DNA of 64,000 nt. Source: Utricularia gibba. Its lineage: Eukaryota > Streptophyta > Magnoliopsida > Lamiales > Lentibulariaceae. Every line of letters starts with the position of its first letter. Position 1 is the first letter of the stretch. Positions 35,401 through 47,024 of this stretch are shown one piece after another. Under the pieces are notes generated by a model. The model was given only the letters and a program-made list of their open reading frames with translations. It did no database searches and had not been told where the DNA came from. The position numbers were made by a program, and so were the translations under genes. The DNA is taken from contig CM007989.1 in NCBI GenBank assembly GCA_002189035.1, forward strand, positions 2,170,001-2,234,000, written 5' to 3'.

Positions 35401-36685
35401 TTGTTTCTTGTCCAGAGTATCGTGAGAGAAGACCTATATATGTTGCTACCATAACTCGGTGGTCTAATGTGCCTATTGATTTACCTTACTTTGAATGTCA
35501 ATCAGTGCATAAAATACTGATCTTGGTATGTTTTACTCTTCTTTGTGGGTAACAATCACTCATTTCCAATGTTCCAACACTGAGATACTATTGACATAAC
35601 CATCAATGCTGCAGGTTGAAAATATGGGCCGCTTGAATTATGGCCGTTACATTTTTGATAGGAAGGTAATGTGGTTATCCATCTTCTAGTTTTTTAAACT
35701 GACGCTGTGGTTGATATCTTGTGCTCATTGACTTATATTCTTGCTATTTGTGTTGCGTTCAAGAAAATCACTGGTTATAGTTAAATGTTGATGAGAGAGC
35801 CTTTAGCATCATTATAGTAGCATTTACACTCAACGTTTCAGGGTATCTTGTCTCCAGTTTTTTTAGATGGAAGGCCGCTGCACAACTGGGAAATGCATCC
35901 TATTTCATTTCAAAATATAAATGAGGCTCCAAAGTTCAACTCTTTCATCAGACTCAAAGGCCAGACAATTTTCTCTCAAGGTTTCGTGTATAGGAACTGA
36001 ACATGAAAACAATCTGAAGAGCAGACATGATTGTTTGATTTTGTTTGAAAATCGAAGATTTCCATGACTCTTCTATCCTTGCAGATATTAAGTTGGAGCC
36101 AGCTTTTTATTCGGGTATCTTTCATGTTGAAGAACCTAGAGACACATACTTATCCTTTAAAGGCTGGAGCAAAGGAATTGCATTTGTAAATAACATTACC
36201 CTCGGGCGTTTTTGGCCGGTGAGAATACTTTTTTTTCCCTGGTTTTACTATTTGTTTTGTGGACATCGTTTTCCATTTTAGATATATTACAGCCTCTCTA
36301 GATTTTGATGCTGCTTTAGTTTAAAATACAAGGATTATGGGTAACCTTCAGTTTTTTTCAGTCAGCTGGACCTCAATGCAATCTCTACGTTCCTGCTCCC
36401 TTCCTCCAACAAGGAGACAACACTTTGGTAAGACAAATTTTTTCTCCGTTGAAAAAAATAACTTATGGAACACTTGTTGCTAAGGCAATGCACATCTGCA
36501 AATCTGCTGCTCACAGAAAACATAGCCGTCTTGCTTGACGTACCTATCTGCACATTCAGGTTATTCTGGAGCTAGAGTACCCAAATTCTAATCTCACTGT
36601 CAGCTCACTTGATCATCATGGCTTCACCTGCGGCCCAACAAGTTTAAAGCCTACCGAATCCGTACGTCGTCTCAGGACTTCCTGA
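32490..36685 (+). CDS. BGAL17: Beta-galactosidase 17 (GH35)
   Basis: Nineteen exons: 32490-32621, 32854-32958, 33143-33338, 33535-33623, 33698-33778, 33862-33956, 34051-34121, 34206-34296, 34361-34478, 34546-34641, 34744-34792, 34876-35060, 35229-35300, 35379-35525, 35615-35665, 35842-35980, 36085-36218, 36362-36427 and 36560-36685. They give 680 residues with a closed frame. A signal peptide or signal anchor covers about residues 8-30. The GH35 barrel has VPWNLHEP, the acid/base motif IENEFG (acid/base Glu at residue 205) and the nucleophile motif EFYTGW (Glu288). The C-terminal jelly-roll parts ([27 protein letters not shown]) match Arabidopsis BGAL17, an outlier clade without the SUEL lectin domain. 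It likely trims terminal beta-galactose from wall glycans or glycoproteins. Confidence 0.95.
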
Positions 36686-37531
36686 TGAATTTTGTGAGGG
36701 TCTTCTATCTCGGCGGTGGGAAGGAATAAGGAACCGTAATGGGGAATCGTGTGAGCATGACCCAAATAGCTTAGACATGAACAACATTCATCATTTGTTG
36801 ATAGAATGATTAGCATGCCAAGAGGCCAGACATAAAAGGCCTTTAACCATTTGTCTACTTTTGATTGGCTCGGATCTGGGCTTTCCTGCTTTCATATTTC
36901 CCATCGTGCATCTGGTGGAAAGTTGCTCTTTTGGGCCTCTCTGCCGGTAGGTCGCTTTCTGAATGAGTTTATTAGTGTTTCTAGAAGTACTGGCATGGTT
37001 TCATTCTCGGGGATTCAGTTCAGTGCTACTGATCGGAGGCTCTCATTGCCGAACTACACATTTGAATTCTCATGGATTCCGCCCAACGGGGACTGATGAA
37101 ACAACCCACGTGGCGTCAAGTACTGATACACAGGAATTCCATCTTTCATAGTGCTACCGGATTCTGTATAAGCACAGGATTCATTGACAGATTTCGGTAA
37201 GTGTAGCTGTGCGGCATCTCAATCAGTCCTTGTGATGGCTAATGGTTTCCTTCGAATGCAGATAATAATGCTGGTGGTCGTCGTTGGATGAGGTTGTTGA
37301 TCGTTGTGCAATGCAAATGCGTCATAAAAAGGTTTTGTTTTTGGAGTACAAAGCAGCCATGGCCATGGAGGCATTATAGTAAGTGCGATAAGTCCAAATC
37401 ACAACCAGAAAAAAGGCTTTCTGAAGTGACAAGGGAGCAGAAAAAAAGGCTTTCTGAAGTGACAAGGGAGCAGAAAACAAGGCTTTCTGAAGTAACAAGG
37501 GGGTAATGAACGATGATCATCGCCATCTGTG
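36686..37531. other. Convergent spacer between BGAL17 and the CAD-like gene
   Basis: About 850 bp of 3' UTR and spacer. It contains the three-copy tandem repeat at 37405-37502. Small open frames (for example 36851-37096) do not resemble known proteins. Confidence 0.5.
37405..37502 (+). repeat. Three-copy tandem repeat of 32-33 bp
   Basis: Three head-to-tail copies of a unit built on CAG, an A-run, then GGCTTTCTGAAGTGACAAGG. Copies two and three are 33 bp, and the first has one A fewer. The plus frame reads KRLSEVTREQK three times before a stop. Copies are almost identical, so the array is young. It lies downstream of BGAL17 and of the CAD-like stop codon. Confidence 0.85.
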
Positions 37532-38933
37532 TCAATATGACTGGAGTTTGCTGCCAGCAACGTCGATAACGAACCTGTACCTAACGTCATTCTTCTCCAA
37601 TCTCTCCATTGCAGTATTCACGTAATCCATCTTCACTGTTTCAATGGTGGAAATGATCCCTTTCTCATTGCAGAAATCAAGCGCTTCCTGCGTCTCCTTC
37701 ATGCTCCCGATGAAGCTCCCTGTTATGCTCCTCCTCCCTGCACCCAAATTCACCATTACCCACATCAGGGAAACCTCGATTTTGGTAGTTTTCTACGAGG
37801 AAATCGAACCCAACTCACCGAGCATCACCAACGGAGAAATAAACTCCAATGGCCTGTTGATGACGCCCATCAGAATCAATTTCCCGTCCACCTTCAGCAA
37901 TGTGAGGTACGGGATCAGGGGATGATGAACTGGGATTGTGTCGATTATGTAATCGAAGGACTCGGCGAGCCCCTCCAGTTTTCCGGCATCCGAGCTAAGG
38001 ATGTAATCATCGGCACCCAAGTGATCCAATGCTTCTTCTCTCTTCTTGTCGGATGAGCTGATAACCGTCACATGGTGGCCCAGGGCCTTCGCGATCTTGA
38101 CACCCATGTGCCCAACACCTCCGAGGCCAAGGATGGCGCCTCTCAGGCCACTTCCGGTGAGGTTGAAGTGGTTCAAGGGGCTGTAAACAGTTACCCCTGC
38201 ACAGAGTATAGGTGCTGCTTGCTCTGGATCCATCCCTTCTGGGATCTTCACCACGAATCTGGTTAAATAGGAAGTCTTTGTTGGCTTGAAGATCACAACG
38301 GAAAAAGAAACAGACAGAGCTCAGAGGAGAAATTTGCTTACTTCTGATTAACAACCATGGCATCGGCGAATCCCCCATAGTAGGCTTCCATCGGAGTAAA
38401 CATCGTTGTAGGACCAGATCTTCTTGCTGCAGTATTGCTCAATCTCCGCCTTGCAAGGATGGCAGTTGTTGCAGCTTCCGACGATGCAGCCGACTCCGAC
38501 GACATCTCTGGCCTTGAAACCGGTGACCTTCGATCCAACTTCGATCACCTCTCCGACCACCTCATGCCTATGAATCACATCAACCACACCTCTCAGCCCG
38601 GTTATCATATCAGAACATCAATCCAAGATTAAACAATTACCCGGGAACCATGGGGTAATTAGACATGCCGAGATCGTTCTTAAGCTGGTGAATATCAGTG
38701 TGACAGATCCCACAGCAAATCACCTTCAGATAAACGTCTTCATCCCAGTATGCCTGTCAATCGACACCACAAACAAGAAAAAGGAATGATCCACCTCGAT
38801 CAAAACAAAAAAAAAAAACAGAGAATCCACAGAAGTTGCCTCACCTTAGATCGTACGTGAACGGAGACAGGACACCAGAAGAGTCCCTGGCAGCCCAGCC
38901 CACGGCCTTCCTCTCCGTTTCCAAACTCCCCAT
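37532..38933 (-). CDS. CAD: Cinnamyl-alcohol-dehydrogenase-family protein, frame broken in exons 2 and 3
   Basis: Exons: 38933-38845, 38753-38641, 38567-38342, 38258-37819 and 37737-37532; about 358 residues if intact. Zinc-enzyme features are clear: catalytic zinc motif CGICHTD, GHEVVGEV, and structural zinc Cys residues in [14 protein letters not shown]. The NADPH-binding motif is GLGGVG, and the end is [19 protein letters not shown] to DVAGSKLQS. The sequence fits bona fide lignin CADs, which reduce hydroxycinnamaldehydes to monolignols in the cytosol. Two places lose frame. Exon 2, at GGG 38744-38746, needs one base to give R-H-T-G-D-E-D-V. Exon 3, at about 38371-38382, is two bases short of the family spacing before GGFADAMVV. 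As written the protein is not translatable; see the frame-break finding. Confidence 0.85.
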
Positions 38934-40073
38934 TTGCTGCAGAAGAATATTTTTTGTCACAGAAGCGCAGCTGCAGTGGCCGAGAGAAAATGGCGTCTCG
39001 CTGAGGAAAGTTCGGAATGGCTGAATATATATACAAGAAACGCAGGAACGGAGAAAGCGGCCTCCAGACAAGCATATCCAATCAGGATGAAATCAAGCCC
39101 GCCGGTGGTTAGCTGGGCCCTACAGGGGTTGGTGAAGTGGGTCTCACGCGACGCACATTAGGTAAGAATTGCGAGTGGGGAAAGGAAAAAAAAACATGAA
39201 CTTTGTGGCGGAAATAAAATAGTTTAAAATAGAAATCCAAACATGCTTAAAAGTACGCGCAGAAAAACTTGTAATAATATAACATGTACCTCGAAACAGT
39301 AACTGACTTCATGTCTAAACGCATAAAACATGTCCAAATTCAATCAATTATTACAAAAGGACATACATTTATTTTATTGCCTTTATTCACAAGAAAAAAA
39401 ACTATAAACAAATAAATAATATTAATATTAATAAATCCTCGATTTTATATATTTACATTTTATATTTTAATTTTTTTCGGTCCCCCGAAAATAGATTATT
39501 ACATTGGTGGATGATGGCGACCGAATTCGGTGGTTTCAACCAAATGCGCGACTTCTCTTCTTATTATTATTATTATTATTTTCACTATAGATGTGAATTG
39601 CCAACCTCCACTTGACTTTTTCGGTCACAAATTGTTAGATTTTTTTTTAATCCTATATCATATAAAAGTATTTTTTTTCCCTCAATATAATGTGGAGAGT
39701 CAGTCATTAGCACAGAGTACAAGACATCGATAGATACCTAGAAATTCAAACAAATCATTGACGCTCAACAGGTCAACTTGGACATCTAGAATACTTTACA
39801 AATACTGCGATTATATCCTTCTATCATATATATTAAAATAAAAAATTAATATCGAAATTAATCAATTTGTTAACACACATATTATAGGATAATAAGATTT
39901 GTAAATCATTATAAAAAACTATTTCCCTGCGTAATTATATTTAAGCAAACAAGTTTTGGTTTTATTTTTAAATATAAAATTCATATATTAAACATACTTT
40001 CAACTTTATTACTTTCTATATATTTATACAATACGAATCATTCAAGGGTAACATTATTGATTAAATTACCCTT

Positions 40074-40274
40074 AGACCTTGTTTGATATGAAAGTATAAG
40101 ATTGGTTTATAATGAATTTAATAAAATTCTATTATTTAGTAGTAGTTATATATGAGTATAGTTACATGTAAGGGGAGATATGAGTATTTTTATATCTGTA
40201 TGTTTGAGTTTGTCTAATCCCAAATAATTTAAACCCATGAAAATCTAAATTAACTAACCAAACGTATTCTTAAG
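40074..40274. mobile_element. MITE-like element, copy 1
   Basis: About 200 bp sharing both ends and much of its interior with the element at 41783-42028. The left end reads CCTTGTTTGATATGAAAGTA, followed by TTTAATAAAATT. The right end reads TTTAAACCCATGAAAATC and then TAACTAACCAAACG. The ends form imperfect terminal inverted repeats around a TTGTTTGAT core. No coding capacity, so non-autonomous. Superfamily not settled because target duplications are not clear. Confidence 0.55.
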
Positions 40275-41782
40275 ATTTTATAACAACGAGTGTGTGTGGG
40301 CTTCTCTAATTATGTTTGCTCAAAGTCATATAAGGTCATGACATGGCCTAAAACTTTGGGCCTAATATTTAGAGGCCCATGACCTGCAAACTCGTTTATT
40401 TTTACTATGTCGAAATCAGGATCGATCAGAAGTTCAAAGATCTCGATTGAAAATATAAGATCAAGAAGAAGCGCTAAAAAATATAGTAGTGCAGCTGAAC
40501 GCATGTCTGGTGGCGGGCGAGAATGCTATTTGGTGACGATTATGAGTGATGCGTCTTGGTTTGGAATTTGGATGTTGTTTGTTATGAGTGACGCATCTTG
40601 GGTTCCATTTATGGGAGGGTTTCATTTGGTGGGCTCGCTGCTGAAGCGAACTGTGTGTGATGTAGAGAAGCCCGCCCAATGCGCAAGACGACATAGGAAG
40701 ACGTCAGGGTCGGTTTGCTCTCGTTTTCAATTGACGAATGTACTGGAAGGATTTACAAATATTGGGTCGTTTTCTAGTGCATGTTTTAGTTATTAATCCT
40801 GTAAAAAAACGTCTGATCTTCAGTGTCCCACAGAGAGGGAGTGCACATCACTGTGTCTTCATAGCATGACAGCAATGCACATCAGTCTTCCCCGTTGAGC
40901 CACTGAGGGGGCGTCTGCTGTCCCCCTATTTTCTCATCGGAAAATGATGAGTGGGAGCAGTCTCCCCACTCTACTAGAATCTTCTACCTACTCCGCATCG
41001 AAGAAGATGGGATGCCACTGGGTGAGCTGAGTAATGGGGAACAGGGCTGATGATTCTGCTTGCCAGTTTCATATCTTTCTTGTGGTTTCGCCCACACCGT
41101 CCAAAACGTCGTAATTGACAGACGCCGGTTGCTGCCTTCCACGCAACCTCCAGCATACGTCGACTCGTACCCCAGATGTCTTCCAGAGTGGGCAGGGGAT
41201 GTCCCCCTTTTCCGACTAACAACACGACTCGGAATATTCAAAGATCCACTTCAAAAGATTCCTCTCGTGATAATCTTTGTTTAGCCTCCCTCCCATGTGT
41301 TCAACTCAATGACTTGGCCGAAATCTGTTCACAAAAGGAGCGACTGCGAAAATAAGCAACCCACCGCATTCGGGGTCCATGGGTTTGTCCAAAACCTATT
41401 TGCAAAATATATGTAGTTTTCAAATTCAAAATATATAATGATTTTTTTATATAATTATAGTATATGAAAATATATGTAATCTTTAATTTAATATTACATG
41501 AAATATTAAAAATGAGTGATTTAAATATAAAAGAGTATTAAAAAATAAATTAATTTATAAATTGTTATAAGTCTAAAGGTTTTACTTATTTTTCAGAAGA
41601 TCAATATTCATTTTTAGTCAATTGATTGAAAATATTTTCAAATTTCATTAAAATATTAATTTATAAAATTATTTTGATTTGTAAAATATATTTATTTATC
41701 TAAAAAAGTTATAATATTACAAGTAAATCTTTACAAAAAAAAATAATATCTTGTTTCTTTACATGAGTACGTCGAAACAATC

Positions 41783-42028
41783 ATGTCTTGTTTGATATGA
41801 AAGTATAACATTGTTTTATGATGGGTTTAATAAAATTATGTTGTTTAATATGTAGATATAATGATATGGGTATAATTATTAGTATATCTATATAATATCC
41901 TCATATATATGTATATATATATCCAAGAAGGATATGAATATTTTTATACCCACATATTTGGGTTTAAATAAATCCAAATAATTTAAACTCATGAAAATCT
42001 AAATCAATCAATCAAACAATGCCTTATA
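41783..42028. mobile_element. MITE-like element, copy 2
   Basis: About 245 bp, the longer relative of copy 1. The left end is CTTGTTTGATATGAAAGTAT and the right end CAATCAAACAATGCCTTATA. Reading the right end in reverse complement gives GGCATTGTTTGATTG, matching the left end over the TTGTTTGAT core. The extra length is a TA-rich middle part (TATATATGTATATATATAT). Confidence 0.55.
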
Positions 42029-42939
42029 GTATAATAATCATCAAAATAAATATTTTTTTATCTATTATATATGAATATAAAATTAATATTAATATACGAA
42101 ATTTCATTAAAAATATTAATATTAATTTATAAAACTATTTTAATTTGTATTTTACAAATAATTAGCAAATATCTTATATTTTACAAACTATTTGATAAAA
42201 ATACAGCGTTCACTCCACCACGTTCATCTCCGGTTATTACAGTAATTATTGAAGATAACTGTACGGCGCAGCTTGGACAGTTGACCTCACCGCAGCCCAG
42301 ATGAACTCCGAAATTCGTTGGCCAGTTTTGTAAAAGACCCCTCCCAAATTCATTGGTGGCAGAATAATGACGTGGGCAGTGGCCTGTGTGGGGGCTGCCG
42401 CCACTTATTTGGTGGTTGAAGGAAACCTTGGTGTTTGGTGGAATTTGCGTAGGTGGGAAATACAACGTGACCCGATCTCAACCACTCGAACCCCTTGTGC
42501 AACCGGATCCACAAGTGAACCCATCCCAGGTTTAGTCCCTTGCCCAAATATGCAACAAAATGGAATATTCACCTGGCAAATCACTCTACAAGATGCCTTC
42601 CAATTGAATTCCTCCTCCGACTACACAAAAGGCACATTAAACATGTCTCATGTCCTCCTGTTAGAATTAGATTTTTTGCCACCGTATTTTAATCGTGTTA
42701 GAATGTTGACCATGTTTTATTGTGTGAGATAAAAAGTTAATATGACCATTTTTGTAAAAGACTTACATGACGGAGAAGAGAAGACCAATATGGTTAAAGA
42801 AGGTCATGCTTGTAATTTGATAATAATAACAAATTTTTTTTTTTTTTTTTTTTGTTACAAGATGCAACTAGTAAGTAATTAACCACAGCGGGTAGAATTT
42901 ACGAACGGTCAGATTGAACACGGCGTTTGCTTCCTCCTC

Positions 42940-42947
42940 TATATATA
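42940..42947 (+). promoter_or_regulatory. TATA box of the UGT84 gene
   Basis: TATATATA lies 44 to 51 bp before ATG 42991. Transcription would start about 30 bp downstream, leaving a leader of roughly 15-20 bp to the first ATG or about 45 bp to the ATG at 43018, which has the better Kozak context. Confidence 0.55.
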
Positions 42948-42990
42948 CACGTATGGGGGCACTTCTGGGTTCGAACGGCAACTAGTGTCG

Positions 42991-44484
42991 ATGCAATTGA
43001 AGCAGGAGGTTGCTAAAATGGGGGAGATTGGAGAGGACGTAGTGGCGGTGGAGAACGAGGATGGGATCCAAAACGTACACGTTTTCATGGTGTCGTTTCC
43101 CGGGCAGGGACACGTCAATCCTCTCCTCCGATTGGGTAAACGTCTCGCCGACTTCGGGTTACTCGTCACTCTGTGTACGCCGGAGTTCGCTGGCCTCAGC
43201 ATCAAAAAAGCCAACAATATTAGCAACGGGGAGGAGACGGCCATGGGGAAAGGAAGGATCCGGTTTGAGTTCTTTGACGACGGTTGGGATTTCATGAACC
43301 CGAACAGGGACCAGTTGGACGCGTATCTTAATCAGCTGGAGCGCGTCGGCAGGGAGAAGCTACCGGAGATGATTGCGACCCAGAGAGAAATGGGTCGGCC
43401 CGTTTCTTTTCTGATCAACAACCCGTTTATTCCCTGGGTCTCGGATGTTGCAGAGGAGCTCGGAATTCCCAGTGCGATGCTATGGGTTCAGTCCTGCTCT
43501 TGCTTCTCTGCTTACTATCACTATCACAATAAGCTTGTGAAGTTTCCCACAGACGAGGATCCGGAAATCGATGTGCAGCTTCCATGTCTGCCATTGCTGA
43601 AGAGCGATGAAATCCCTAGCTTCTTGCATCCGCAGAGTCCTTATCCCTTCCTGGCCAGGGCGATTTTAGGGCAGTTCAAGAATTTGGAGAAACCGTTCTG
43701 TGTTTTAATGGATACTTTTCACGAGCTGGAGCCTGAGATCGTGGATTACATGTCCAAAATAGGTCGCCCAATTAAGACAATTGGTCCCCTGTTCAAGGAA
43801 ATGAAAACGGATCTGAAATCGAAATCGCTTAAAGCTGATTTCTTTACGGCGGAGGAGTGTCTAGGTTGGCTGGGGACGAAGCCGGCAAGATCGGTAGTCT
43901 ACATCTCATTCGGGAGCATTGTGCAGGTGGAGCAGGAGCAAATCGACGAATTAGCTCACGGGCTTTTAGAGGCTGGAGTTTCGTTCCTCTGGGTGCTCAG
44001 GCTCCCGGCGAAGGAATCCACCGCGGCGCCGTACGTTTTACCGAATGGGTTTGTGGAGAAAGCCGGGGAAAAGGGGAAAATCGTGCAGTGGAGCCCACAG
44101 ACAGAGGTGCTCGCGCACCCCTCCACCGCTTGCTTCGTCACCCACTGCGGATGGAACTCGACGATGGAGGCGCTGACGTGCGGTGTTCCGGTGGTGACGT
44201 TTCCACGGTGGGGGGACCAAGTCACCGATGCAAAGTTTCTGGTTGATATTTTTAAGGTGGGTTTGCGACTGTCGAGGGGAGAAGCGGAGGGGAGGATCAT
44301 TCCCCGTGAAGAGATAGCCAAGTGCCTCACGGCGGCAACTTTCGGCCCGAAGGCGGCGGAGCTGCAGAAGAACGCAGAAAAGTGGCGAGAAGCGGCGGAG
44401 GCGGCGGTGGCGGAAGGCGGCTCCTCGTTCAACAATATGGTGCATTTCGTCCAGGAGATCGTTCGCCTTCGCGATGACCATTAA
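42991..44484 (+). CDS. UGT84: UGT84-family UDP-glucosyltransferase (hydroxycinnamate/gallate type)
   Basis: Intronless frame of 497 residues from the first ATG; the ATG at 43018 would remove nine residues and fits relatives better. The catalytic His lies in FPGQGHVNPLLRLGKRL (about residue 41). The PSPG box runs from about residue 367 (WSPQTEVLAHP) through HCGWNSTMEAL to WGDQ at 410. FLINNPFIPWVSDVAEELG and RAILGQFKNLEKPFCVLMDT are hallmark UGT84A/B strings. Members make 1-O-glucose esters of gallate, cinnamate, sinapate or, in citrus, limonoids; the exact acceptor cannot be read here. No frame defect. Confidence 0.93.
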   Translation: MQLKQEVAKMGEIGEDVVAVENEDGIQNVHVFMVSFPGQGHVNPLLRLGKRLADFGLLVTLCTPEFAGLSIKKANNISNGEETAMGKGRIRFEFFDDGWDFMNPNRDQLDAYLNQLERVGREKLPEMIATQREMGRPVSFLINNPFIPWVSDVAEELGIPSAMLWVQSCSCFSAYYHYHNKLVKFPTDEDPEIDVQLPCLPLLKSDEIPSFLHPQSPYPFLARAILGQFKNLEKPFCVLMDTFHELEPEIVDYMSKIGRPIKTIGPLFKEMKTDLKSKSLKADFFTAEECLGWLGTKPARSVVYISFGSIVQVEQEQIDELAHGLLEAGVSFLWVLRLPAKESTAAPYVLPNGFVEKAGEKGKIVQWSPQTEVLAHPSTACFVTHCGWNSTMEALTCGVPVVTFPRWGDQVTDAKFLVDIFKVGLRLSRGEAEGRIIPREEIAKCLTAATFGPKAAELQKNAEKWREAAEAAVAEGGSSFNNMVHFVQEIVRLRDDH

Positions 44485-47024
44485 TTGCATTTATCTGTAT
44501 TATTATTTATGGAAAAAATATCGTTTTGCATTAAATTTTCAAATTTCCTGTAATATTGAGATCATTCCCACCTCCCGTCACCCATATTCATTATTCATAT
44601 TTACTAAAATTGTGCGACACTCAAAATTATACTTTTGTAAGGACCACATTTTTTAATAAATAATTTATAAACGCTAATTTTATGAATATGAAATAGATAA
44701 AAAAATATTATAACTAATGATTCAGCATTTAATTAGAATAGCAAATGAGTGACCTGTTTTTTTAATTAGAATTATTTTTTTAGATTTTTATAAATAGATT
44801 CAATTTTCATATTGTAAAATTGTTTAATTAATATATATTATATATTATAGATTTTAATATATTTCAAAATATATTAAATATTAATAATATAATTTTCTAA
44901 TTAATTTCTTATTTAATTATTTAAATATAAATTCAATAAATTTAATAATTTTTTAAATTAATCATATAATCTAAATTTTTAATTTATCACACAATAGGAT
45001 AAAATTGAAATCTACAAAAATTCAACGGAATCAGTTCAAACAATTTGGTTTACGGAAGAATTCCGAGATATCACGTAATCGGACAAAAAATACATAAATT
45101 CCTCCCACTTCATGCATGACGTATCCTCATAATTTGGCATTGTCAACGTCTATGGGCGGTAGCTATCCACATTGAGATTGTGAACAATTTCGATATTATT
45201 TAACAAAAAAACAGCATCCAATTAAATTAATTATTTTGTTCACAACTTTTTGAAAATATAAAACTGGGGGTGGCAGTGGACGCTGCGACGCAGTGCAATT
45301 TAATTATCATGGGTAGTAATGCAGAGCACCCATTCCTCCCGCGTCACCACCTAAACCCTCATAAGTGTTATTTATGGAAGAGAAGAAGCAACCCACCAGC
45401 CCACCAGGCATTCATTGCCTACTGATTTGGTTCCATTCCACTTGTGCATGATTATTATTTAAAAATATATATATTTGAAGTATATTGACAATATTTATAT
45501 TCTTTTAAAATTAAAAAGAATAATATTGAATTACATATTTCATTAATATGCGTTTTAACATTAAAAAAAGCATTCCTGTCATGTCCAATCAAATTTTATG
45601 TCAGGATTTGGGTCTTATATGCGCTGTTACTGGTGTTGGCGGGTTTTCACCATTTACGTATGAGTGGTGGAGAAGGTGGGGAGTAAATGGAGAAGGGCCC
45701 GTACGGATCATTCAAGGGTTAATTCAAGATTGTTCCGACGACCAGCGACAGTGGCAAAGGATCAAGAAGCTACTGTGTTTTGACAGTAGACAAGTGAAGG
45801 ATCTTGCCCAATTGTATGTATAGGTGTGTTGGGCTGGGGAGTTGAAGCCATGGCGGGATGCGATTTCTTTCCAGTACTTGTGTTTCGAACTGTAAACTTG
45901 AGCCTGGAATGCGAACACGGAATCTCGGATCGGTATTTTTCGTTTCACGGCTTACGATGAGCTTATACTCTCTGGGGTGGACTCTCCTAAGCCAAACCTG
46001 ACAAAAAGCAACGATGAATTGAGGGCCCCCGGAGGCGCATGCTTTTGGAAAAATGAAGCTGGCTCATCCGCCGGTCGTCTGCCGGAGTTTACTGAGCAAG
46101 CCATGATCAGTTCTGGTTTTAGCCTGTTAAAGGCGCCTGTCTTTTTAAGCCATTGTCATCAAATCGTTTTTTGTTTTTTCTCTTTGCAATTGAGCTTCTT
46201 CTGCTTGTCGGTGCAAATGCCTGCTTCCATTTGCATCACGCAAAGATCAGAACAAACAATGGGTCGCAGTACCTATTGTGCAATAAAAATCGATTAACCA
46301 GTGATCAACAACGCACCAGCATTTGATCCTACATTATGAAAGATACAAGCAGTAGTGATCAATCCAACGACGCCGTTGCAACAGTTGACGCTACGAAACT
46401 TCCCGAGATTGACAGCCAGGACCCTGAAGTCATCTTCGTCTCCAGGGAGACCATGTATGCAGATAAAAACACTCGATGGAACCAACAAGTCGTGGTTTAG
46501 ACACAGGCACCCTCTTACAACGATTTTTCTTTTTTTTTTTTTTTTTTTGGGGCCCTGAGATGGGTATTGATGAAGGAATCAGTCTCGCAAGAACATCCAT
46601 GATTGGGAAACACACTTGCAATTTGAACAGTCAGGACACTTGCAATTATTTCCTGTTCCATTCTTGGTAGAAGAGTAGAAGGTGACTGAGTTACTACTCC
46701 TGCCCTTCCTCATAGAATTGTGGAAGCACGAAGACTCCATCACCTGCGGTTTAGGGTGGAGTTACGTTTTGCGTGATTTGCATCTGGAGCACAGAAGCTT
46801 CTTCAGATTTGGTTTCTGGAACCGAAATTTTAGCAAATTGCTAAATATAGAATTGGAGATATGTAATAATTTAGTAAGGTCTATTTATAGAATTATATTT
46901 GAATTATAAATCATTTAAAAACTGCAATTAAAAGATAAAATTTAGAATGAAAGGGTGAAAATGTAGCGGTGCAAAACCCCGCAAAAGGAAAAACAAGAAA
47001 CAAAAGGCTTGGCCAACTATGACA
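44485..47024. other. AT-rich intergenic region, no gene seen
   Basis: About 2.5 kb between the UGT84 stop and the bHLH stop. 44490-45550 is extremely AT-rich. Around 45550-46300 the composition is more balanced and a 91-codon plus-strand frame exists at 45548-45823, but it has no family resemblance. A T-run of 18 follows a short T-run at 46527-46549, possibly a retrotransposed tail. Confidence 0.45.

Larger units (their letters stand above)
38934..42990. other. 4 kb intergenic region with MITE-like elements
   Basis: Mostly very AT-rich spacer. It holds two related MITE-like elements (40074-40274 and 41783-42028), a TTA microsatellite near 39556-39579, a GC-richer block at about 40840-41310 without recognisable coding content, and a T-run at 42835-42854. 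The last about 100 bases are the UGT promoter. Several open frames (40407-40796, 42367-42732) look fortuitous. Confidence 0.5.

Noticed and set aside
39556-39579. TTA repeat as part of a transposon
   Set aside because: A simple microsatellite; no flanking inverted or direct repeats were seen.
40407-40796. 129-codon plus-strand frame
   Set aside because: Real ATG but no recognisable domain; low-complexity, duplicated text (MSDASW twice) and a competing open frame on the other strand.
40974-41284. Open frames on both strands in a GC-richer block
   Set aside because: Overlapping frames on opposite strands with no family match; could be a relic but nothing supports a gene.
42367-42732. 121-codon plus-strand frame before UGT84
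   Set aside because: No homology recognised and it ends in AT-rich sequence without splice or polyadenylation context.
45548-45823. 91-codon frame in the UGT84-bHLH spacer
   Set aside because: Starts in AT-rich sequence and resembles no protein family.
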